This document shows, in pieces, positions 1-6,969 of a stretch of 6,969 bases of DNA. Both the position numbers and the translations under genes were made by a program. Every line of letters starts with the position of its first letter. Position 1 is the stretch's first letter. The notes below the pieces were generated by a model, which had not been told where the DNA came from, did not search any database, and was given only the letters and a program-made list of their open reading frames with translations. The DNA lies in assembly GCA_003529325.1 (NCBI GenBank), contig DPVW01000139.1:2233-9201 (forward strand), written 5' to 3'. The stretch comes from Candidatus Latescibacterota bacterium. Lineage in GTDB: Bacteria; Latescibacterota; UBA2968; UBA8231.

Positions 1-3267
<3,267 letters not shown>

Positions 3268-3287
3268 AGTGTAGTCTTGGGTCCTGT

Positions 3288-3340
3288 TGGCGGGGTGGGA
3301 AGGGGTGGGAAGAAAGATCTCATCCCCGCCCCGACCGCCA
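3288..3340 (+). terminator. G-rich/C-rich hairpin just after rpoC, possible terminator or processing structure
   Basis: TGGCGG (3288-3293) pairs with CCGCCA (3335-3340). GGGGTGGG (3302-3309) pairs with CCCGCCCC (3325-3332) through one G-T wobble. This gives 14 pairs with an asymmetric internal loop and a 15-nt apical loop, starting 20 nt after the rpoC stop. There is no T-run after the stem, so it does not look like a textbook intrinsic terminator. It could instead stabilise the rpoC mRNA 3' end or only partly attenuate read-through into rpsL. The same G tracts could form a quadruplex instead. Confidence 0.3.
3292..3311 (+). repeat. Tandem 10-bp direct repeat GGGGTGGGAA, two perfect copies; G-quadruplex motif
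   Basis: Two back-to-back identical copies occupy 3292-3301 and 3302-3311. They give four G tracts of 4, 3, 4 and 3 bases separated by T, AA and T. This fits the standard pattern for a three-layer G-quadruplex with very short loops, on the strand that is transcribed into the rpoC 3' untranslated RNA. Folding is inferred. Confidence 0.6.
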
Positions 3341-3362
3341 TGCTCTCAACCCGTTTCAACTG

Positions 3363-3391
3363 TTGACGAGTCAAGGGTTTACGCTTATCTT
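3363..3391 (+). promoter_or_regulatory. Candidate sigma70-type promoter for the rpsL-rpsG-fusA-tuf operon
   Basis: TTGACG at 3363-3368 matches the -35 consensus at 5 of 6 positions. TATCTT at 3386-3391 matches the -10 consensus at 4 of 6, including the key second A and last T. The spacer is 17 bp. The surrounding segment (about 3371-3411) is T-rich in an otherwise GC-rich window. Initiation would fall near 3397-3400 and give a leader of roughly 190 nt before the rpsL start. The -10 is imperfect and the organism's sigma preferences are unknown. Confidence 0.35.
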
Positions 3392-3420
3392 TTGAGTTTA
3401 TCGTATTTTTTGACGTTACG

Positions 3421-3458
3421 GGCGGTTGTAGCCGGGCTAGGTTCCGGTCGTAACCGCC
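3421..3458 (+). promoter_or_regulatory. Long hairpin in the str leader, attenuator-like
   Basis: GGCGGTTGT (3421-3429) pairs with GTAACCGCC (3450-3458), ending in two G-T wobbles. After a single A/C mismatch the same register continues with GCCGG (3431-3435) against CCGGT (3444-3448), leaving an 8-nt loop. That is 14 pairs across 38 nt in one register. The next bases, TATGTTTG, are moderately T-rich, so a weak intrinsic terminator or attenuator is possible, but there is no continuous T-run. Confidence 0.45.
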
Positions 3459-3533
3459 TATGTTTGAAGGGCGTAGTTCAAAATTGAAGGCCATGGAATC
3501 GAAGTATTTCGAGCGCGCTAGGCTTGAGTGCTT

Positions 3534-3582
3534 GGCCTCGGTCTTGGACGTGCAGATTCAACAAACCTGAACCAACGAGGCT
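3534..3582 (+). promoter_or_regulatory. Predicted stem sequestering the rpsL Shine-Dalgarno
   Basis: The rpsL Shine-Dalgarno GAGG (3577-3580) lies within CGAGGCT (3576-3582), which is complementary to GGCCTCG (3534-3540) through one G-T wobble. Pairing continues with TTGG (3544-3547) against CCAA (3572-3575), then TTCA (3557-3560) against TGAA (3568-3571). The whole 3' arm, 3568-3582, is thus contiguous and paired, while the 5' arm carries bulges of 3 and 9 nt; the loop is 7 nt. AGGC at 3520-3523 could compete for the GCCT at 3535-3538 and free the ribosome site. The complementarity is seen; regulation is inferred. Confidence 0.4.
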
Positions 3583-3590
3583 CCACGCAA

Positions 3591-3965
3591 GTGCCAACAA
3601 TAAGCCAACTGGTCCGCAAAGGCCGTCGCAAGGCAAGTAAGCGCACCGATTCGCCCGCTCTTCGGGGTTGTCCGCAACGGCGGGGTGTGTGCACACGCGT
3701 CTACACGACCACACCTAAGAAGCCGAATTCGGCATTGCGCAAGATGGCTCGCGTGCGGCTGACGACCGGTCAGGAGGTTACTGCCTACATCCCCGGCGAA
3801 GGCAACAATCTCCAGGAGCACTCCATCGTCTTGGTTCGCGGAGGTCGCGTCAAGGATGTCCCTGGAGTGCGTTATCACATCATCCGCGGTGTCCTCGACG
3901 CCAGTGGCGTTGCCGAGCGCAAGCAGGGCCGTTCCAAGTACGGCGCCCGCCGCGTGGACTCGTAA
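3591..3965 (+). CDS. rpsL: 30S ribosomal protein S12
   Basis: S12 sits at the 30S decoding centre and monitors codon-anticodon fit. The 124-residue product starts [11 protein letters not shown] after the initiator and has the normal family length. It contains [13 protein letters not shown] (Lys43, initiator counted) and [13 protein letters not shown] (Lys88, Asp89, Pro91), so the residues whose change classically gives streptomycin resistance are wild type. The C-terminus KYGARRVDS is also typical. The GTG at 3591 is preferred because it gives the conserved N-terminus and has GAGG 10 nt upstream. An in-frame GTG at 3528 would add 21 residues with no family counterpart and has no good ribosome site. 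First gene of the str cluster; rpsG follows after 18 bp. Its ribosome site may be masked by a leader stem. Confidence 0.97.
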   Translation: MPTISQLVRKGRRKASKRTDSPALRGCPQRRGVCTRVYTTTPKKPNSALRKMARVRLTTGQEVTAYIPGEGNNLQEHSIVLVRGGRVKDVPGVRYHIIRGVLDASGVAERKQGRSKYGARRVDS

Positions 3966-3967
3966 AC

Positions 3968-3978
3968 AGGTAAGGCAA
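3968..3978 (+). promoter_or_regulatory. rpsG ribosome binding site, 11-mer shared with fusA
   Basis: AGGTAAGGCAA lies 5 nt before the rpsG ATG; the TAAGG core ends 8 nt before it. The same 11 bases occur at 4518-4528 before fusA. A second AGAGG at 3978-3982 is too close to the ATG to be the main site. Confidence 0.55.
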
Positions 3979-3983
3979 GAGGC

Positions 3984-4454
3984 ATGTCGCGCAGAAGGCG
4001 GGCGGTTAAGCGCCAGATTCTTCCGGATCCAAAGTTCCACAACATACTGGCTACTCGATTCATCAATTGCATGATGACGTCGGGCAAGAAGAGCACATCG
4101 GAGCAGATTTTTTATTCCGCCATCGATATGGTTACGGATCGTTCCGACCAGCAGGGCCTAGACATCTTTCTGAAGGCCATCGAAAACTGTAAACCGATGG
4201 TGGTTACCAAGTCTAGGCGTGTGGGTTCGCAGACTCTGCAGGTTCCCCTGGAGGTGCGCCCCGAAGAGCGCACGGCGCGGGCGATCAAGTGGCTCATCCG
4301 GTATGCTCGCGAACGTTCAGAGCGCACCATGGCGGAGCGTTTGGCCAACGAATTGGTTATGGCCGCCAATGGTGAAGGGGGTGCGATCCGTGCCAAAGAT
4401 GACGTGCATCGCATGGCGGAGGCCAACAAGGCTTTCGCGCACTACAGATTCTAA
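3984..4454 (+). CDS. rpsG: 30S ribosomal protein S7
   Basis: S7 is the primary binder of the 3' major domain of 16S rRNA, nucleates assembly of the 30S head and contacts the E-site tRNA. The 156-residue product opens SRRRRAVKRQILPDPKF and includes the GKKSTSEQI helix (around residue 35). The beta-hairpin motif KSRRVGSQTLQVPLEVRP begins near residue 76. The C-terminal block DDVHRMAEANKAFAHYRF ends without the long extension seen in some E. coli strains. The ATG at 3984 gives the conserved N-terminus. In E. coli S7 represses its own operon by binding the rpsL-rpsG spacer; here that spacer is only 18 bp, so that layout cannot apply unchanged. Intact, with no anomalies. Confidence 0.97.
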   Translation: MSRRRRAVKRQILPDPKFHNILATRFINCMMTSGKKSTSEQIFYSAIDMVTDRSDQQGLDIFLKAIENCKPMVVTKSRRVGSQTLQVPLEVRPEERTARAIKWLIRYARERSERTMAERLANELVMAANGEGGAIRAKDDVHRMAEANKAFAHYRF

Positions 4455-4530
4455 GAAAAGTTCTCACGCACTCGACGTCTCACCAAATTTCAGTAAATCT
4501 TATATGTTCGAGCCTTGAGGTAAGGCAACC
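4455..4530 (+). other. 76-bp spacer upstream of fusA
   Basis: The middle part (about 4484-4507) is rich in A and T and looks poorly structured. A 5-bp inverted repeat, CTCGA at 4471-4475 and TCGAG at 4508-4512, has a 32-nt loop and is weak. The fusA ribosome site lies at 4517-4525 within GAGGTAAGG. I see no convincing promoter or terminator. Confidence 0.5.
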
Positions 4531-6633
4531 GTGGCCAGATCGCACAGCATAGAAATGACGAGGAACATCGGTATCGCCGCCCATATCGACGCGGGCAAGA
4601 CGACGACGACCGAACGTATCCTCTACTACACGGGCCGCGTCCACCGAATGGGGGAGGTCCATGACGGCAACGCCACCATGGATTGGATGGAGCAAGAGCG
4701 GGAGCGTGGGATCACGATCACGTCCGCCGCTACTGCGTGTGAGTGGAATGACCATCGTATCAACATTATCGACACGCCCGGTCACGTAGATTTTACCGCC
4801 GAGGTCGAGCGCTCGTTGCGCGTTCTCGATGGCGCCGTCGGTGTATTCTGCGCCGTCGGTGGTGTGGAGCCGCAATCGGAAACAGTCTGGCGTCAGGCGG
4901 ATCGTTACGAGGTTCCGCGAATTGCTTTCGTCAACAAGATGGATCGCAACGGGGCTGATTTCTATCAGGTCCTGGAGATGTTGTCGGATCGATTGGGCAG
5001 CAATTTCGTCCCGATACAATTGCCGATCGGCACGGGCGAGACGTTTACCGGTCTGATCGATCTTGTGGCGATGAAGGCGATTACCTACGAAGAGACCTCC
5101 CTGGGGGCCAATTTTTTTGAAGGTGACATTCCGGAGGACCTGATGTCTCGGGCCCTTGAGTTTCGTGAGAAGTTGCTCGAGGCCGTCGCTGAGTTTGACG
5201 ACCATCTGCTGGAAAAATTTCTTGAGGGTGACAAGATCGAAGAGGCGGAGATCATCGCCGCTTTGCGTCAGGCGACCATCGCGCAGAAAGCGGTGCCGGT
5301 CTGTTGTGGCAGCGCTTTCAAGCACAAGGGCGTGCAGCGTCTTCTTGATAGTGTTATCGATTATCTTCCGTCGCCGTCCGATGTGCCTGCGGTGAAGGGG
5401 CGTCTGCCCGACTCCGAGGAGGAAGCGACTCGCGAGGCTCGCGACGACGAACCTTTCTCGGCGCTGGCCTTCAAGATCATGACGGATCCTTTCGTCGGCC
5501 GGCTGTCCTTTATTCGAGTCTATTCGGGAACGCTGCAGGCTGGTTCCTATATCTACAATGTCTCAACCGGGCGTCGAGAACGTGTCTCGCGATTGTTGGA
5601 GATGCATGCCAACGATCGCACCGAAAAGAAAGACGTCCACGCCGGCGACATCGTCGCTGTGGTCGGTCTGAAGGGCACCACGACTGGTGATACACTGTGC
5701 GACGAGGAGCATCCCGTCGCCCTTGAGAAGATCGAGTTTGCCGAACCTGTCGTGCACGTCGCCATCGAGCCGAAGACGCGTGCCGATCAGGAGTCCCTGC
5801 AGGCGGCGCTGGGAAAATTGGCCGAAGAGGATCCGACTTTTCGAGTCCGCGTCGATCCGGATACGGCTCAGACCGTTATCTCGGGCATGGGCGAATTGCA
5901 CCTCGAGATTCTTGTAGATCGGTTGTTCCGAGAGTTCAAGGTCGAGGCCAATGTCGGCAAACCTCAGGTGGCTTACAAAGAGGGTCTTCGTGTGCCGAGC
6001 CATGGCACGGGACGCTTTGTGCGACAGTCAGGCGGTCGTGGTCAGTATGGCCACGTTGAGTTGGCGGTTTTTCCTGGCGAAGCGGGAGTCGGTCTGGTCT
6101 TCGACAACAAGATTGTTGGCGGTTCGGTACCGCGCGAGTATGTGAATGCCGTTAAACAGGGCATCGCCGAGGCCATGTCGAATGGTCCCGTTGCGGGCTA
6201 TCCGATCGAGGACATAAAAGTTGAGCTCGTCGACGGTTCCTACCACGACGTCGATTCGTCCGAGATGGCCTTCAAGATTGCCGGGTCCATGGGCTTCAAA
6301 GATGGCGCCAGCAAGGCGAAGCCATTCCTGATGGAGCCCATTATGAGTCTCGAGGTCGTCGTTCCGGAGAAATATCTGGGGGATGTGATCGGTGATCTAA
6401 ACTCGCATCGTGCTGATATCGAGGGGATCAACCCGCGCTCTGATGCCCAGGTGATTGCCGCTAAGATACCGCTCTCTGAGACCTTCGGTTATGCAACACG
6501 TCTGCGCTCTTTGACGCAGGGACGTGCTGTCTTCACTCTGCAGTTTGCCAACTTCCGTGAGGTGCCCAAGTCTGTCATGGAAGAGATTGTTGCCAGGATT
6601 CAGGGAACTGGGGCAGCCAAGGGCGGCAACTAA
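4531..6633 (+). CDS. fusA: Translation elongation factor G (EF-G)
   Basis: GTPase that drives tRNA-mRNA translocation and, with RRF, ribosome recycling in the cytoplasm. The 700-residue length is close to E. coli (704). G1 AHIDAGKT is at residues 17-24, the switch I motif RGITI at 59-63, G3 DTPGHVDF at 81-88, G4 NKMD at 135-138 and G5 SAF at 261-263. Domain II has DPFVGRLSF from about 319; domain III has [10 protein letters not shown] from about 452. Domain IV has SGGRGQYG at 500-507 and the tip loop [11 protein letters not shown] with His at 572. Domain V has [12 protein letters not shown] from 621. Start is GTG at 4531, with GAGG 10 nt and TAAGG 5 nt upstream; it yields the expected [16 protein letters not shown]-terminus. 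All GTP-binding motifs are intact, so this is the main EF-G rather than a divergent paralogue. Lies between rpsG and tuf as in classic str operons. Confidence 0.98.
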   Translation: MARSHSIEMTRNIGIAAHIDAGKTTTTERILYYTGRVHRMGEVHDGNATMDWMEQERERGITITSAATACEWNDHRINIIDTPGHVDFTAEVERSLRVLDGAVGVFCAVGGVEPQSETVWRQADRYEVPRIAFVNKMDRNGADFYQVLEMLSDRLGSNFVPIQLPIGTGETFTGLIDLVAMKAITYEETSLGANFFEGDIPEDLMSRALEFREKLLEAVAEFDDHLLEKFLEGDKIEEAEIIAALRQATIAQKAVPVCCGSAFKHKGVQRLLDSVIDYLPSPSDVPAVKGRLPDSEEEATREARDDEPFSALAFKIMTDPFVGRLSFIRVYSGTLQAGSYIYNVSTGRRERVSRLLEMHANDRTEKKDVHAGDIVAVVGLKGTTTGDTLCDEEHPVALEKIEFAEPVVHVAIEPKTRADQESLQAALGKLAEEDPTFRVRVDPDTAQTVISGMGELHLEILVDRLFREFKVEANVGKPQVAYKEGLRVPSHGTGRFVRQSGGRGQYGHVELAVFPGEAGVGLVFDNKIVGGSVPREYVNAVKQGIAEAMSNGPVAGYPIEDIKVELVDGSYHDVDSSEMAFKIAGSMGFKDGASKAKPFLMEPIMSLEVVVPEKYLGDVIGDLNSHRADIEGINPRSDAQVIAAKIPLSETFGYATRLRSLTQGRAVFTLQFANFREVPKSVMEEIVARIQGTGAAKGGN

Positions 6634-6688
6634 CAACAGCTTTCACACAGGATAAAGAAGCAGAAAGATAGCAAGGAGAGAGATCAAG
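6634..6688 (+). promoter_or_regulatory. fusA-tuf spacer with tuf ribosome binding site
   Basis: This 55-bp purine-rich spacer has a strong Shine-Dalgarno AAGGAG at 6673-6678, 10 nt before the tuf ATG. No hairpin or T-run is visible, so fusA and tuf are probably co-transcribed. Confidence 0.6.
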
Positions 6689-6969
6689 ATGGCCAAAGAC
6701 AAATTCGAGCGTAACAAACCTCACGTGAATGTTGGCACCATCGGTCATGTAGACCATGGTAAGACGACGCTGACGGCGGCAATCACTATGTTCCTGGCCA
6801 GCAAGGGCCTTGCAGTGGCCCGCGGTGTCGAGGACATCGACAACGCACCGGAAGAGAAGGCCCGGGGGGTGACGATCAACGTGTCCCACCAGGAGTACGA
6901 GACGGAAGCGCGACACTATGCGCACGTCGATTGCCCTGGCCATGCCGACTACATCAAGAACATGATCAC
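6689..6969 (+). CDS. tuf: Translation elongation factor Tu (EF-Tu), 3'-truncated by window edge
   Basis: GTPase that delivers aminoacyl-tRNA to the ribosomal A site. Only the first 93 codons plus two bases are present; about 300 residues of the usual near-395 lie downstream. The start reads [19 protein letters not shown]. The P-loop GHVDHGKT is at residues 19-26, switch [20 protein letters not shown] at 49-67, and G3 DCPGH at 81-85 followed by ADYIKNMI. The switch I sequence differs mildly from the common GITINTSH (Val61, Val65); the GTP-coordinating Thr62 is kept. ATG at 6689 is supported by AAGGAG 10 nt upstream. Whether a second tuf copy exists elsewhere cannot be seen. Confidence 0.97.
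   Translation, partial: MAKDKFERNKPHVNVGTIGHVDHGKTTLTAAITMFLASKGLAVARGVEDIDNAPEEKARGVTINVSHQEYETEARHYAHVDCPGHADYIKNMI

Larger units (their letters stand above)
3268..3590 (+). other. 323-bp gene-free spacer between rpoC and rpsL; candidate structured leader
   Basis: No convincing gene lies here. From 5' to 3' it holds a G-rich tandem repeat with a complementary C-rich block (3288-3340), a T-rich segment with a promoter-like pair (3363-3391), a run of six T (3406-3411) and a long hairpin (3421-3458). These are followed by a 6-bp inverted repeat TTTGAA/TTCAAA (3463-3468 and 3477-3482), a 5-bp inverted repeat TCGAA/TTCGA (3499-3503 and 3508-3512), and a stem covering the rpsL ribosome binding site (3534-3582). 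The spacer is much longer than the other gaps in the window (18, 76 and 55 bp). This density of inverted repeats is seen directly; a regulatory role is inferred. Confidence 0.6.

Noticed and set aside
3380..3411. Intrinsic terminator ending in the T6 run at 3406-3411
   Set aside because: The only stem directly before the T-run is TACG/CGTA, 4 bp with an 18-nt loop, far too weak.
3410..3443. Second promoter based on TTGACG at 3410-3415
   Set aside because: Positions at 16-18 bp spacing are GC-rich with no -10 resemblance; the nearest TAGGTT is 22 bp away.
3287..3487. 66-codon reading frame in the rpoC-rpsL spacer, TTG start, as a leader peptide
   Set aside because: It has no Shine-Dalgarno, starts inside a G-rich hairpin, has no recognisable motif and no run of a regulatory amino acid.
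4455..4530. Internal promoter upstream of fusA using TATATG near 4501
   Set aside because: No acceptable -35 box at 16-18 bp spacing; the AT-rich stretch is better explained as an unstructured ribosome-loading region.
4480..5325. 281-codon antisense frame opposite fusA
   Set aside because: Lies opposite the conserved EF-G GTPase domain and shows no recognised domain; long antisense frames are expected from codon bias here. The same holds for the antisense frames at 1696-2415 and 3558-4040.
6641..6652. TTTCACACAGGA, identical to part of the E. coli lacZ leader and common cloning vectors
   Set aside because: The match is only 12 bases, flanks differ on both sides, and it sits in the natural fusA-tuf gap between intact genes; coincidence is more likely than vector sequence.

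Overview
The window is a stretch of bacterial core information-processing genes, all on the + strand: the 3' four-fifths of rpoC (RNA polymerase beta'), then rpsL (S12), rpsG (S7), fusA (EF-G) and the first 93 codons of tuf (EF-Tu). Each protein is recognisable from family motifs across its length and none is broken. There is no mobile element, CRISPR array, RNA gene or accessory gene. The long antisense reading frames are shadows of these genes.

Organism: a GC-rich (upper 50s percent by eye) bacterium, probably Gram-negative. RpoC carries a large insertion within the trigger loop (the SI3 position), which is absent from Firmicutes and Actinobacteria. It also has a longer loop than E. coli after the MRGLM motif. 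S7 ends in ...HYRF, and rpoC lies directly upstream of the str operon. From memory of family alignments this leans towards the Fibrobacteres-Chlorobi-Bacteroidetes side of the tree or a related uncultured phylum. I cannot fix the phylum without a tree.

Layout: rpoC (1-3267, 5' end outside the window); a 323-bp gene-free leader (3268-3590); rpsL (3591-3965); 18 bp; rpsG (3984-4454); 76 bp; fusA (4531-6633); 55 bp; tuf (6689 to window end). rpsL and fusA start with GTG, rpsG and tuf with ATG. All four translation starts in the window have a Shine-Dalgarno sequence at usable distance. The gene set links RNA polymerase to the 30S decoding centre (S12), 30S head assembly (S7) and the two elongation GTPases, so co-regulation with growth rate is expected.

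The coding content is ordinary. The part worth a second look is the rpoC-rpsL spacer. It holds a tandem GGGGTGGGAA repeat that fits a short-loop G-quadruplex and can alternatively pair with CCCCGCCCC. It also holds a plausible sigma70-type promoter, a long hairpin at 3421-3458, and a predicted stem that buries the rpsL Shine-Dalgarno sequence. Together these suggest, but do not prove, a regulated 5' leader for the str operon. I found no credible evidence of a wholly new biological system.
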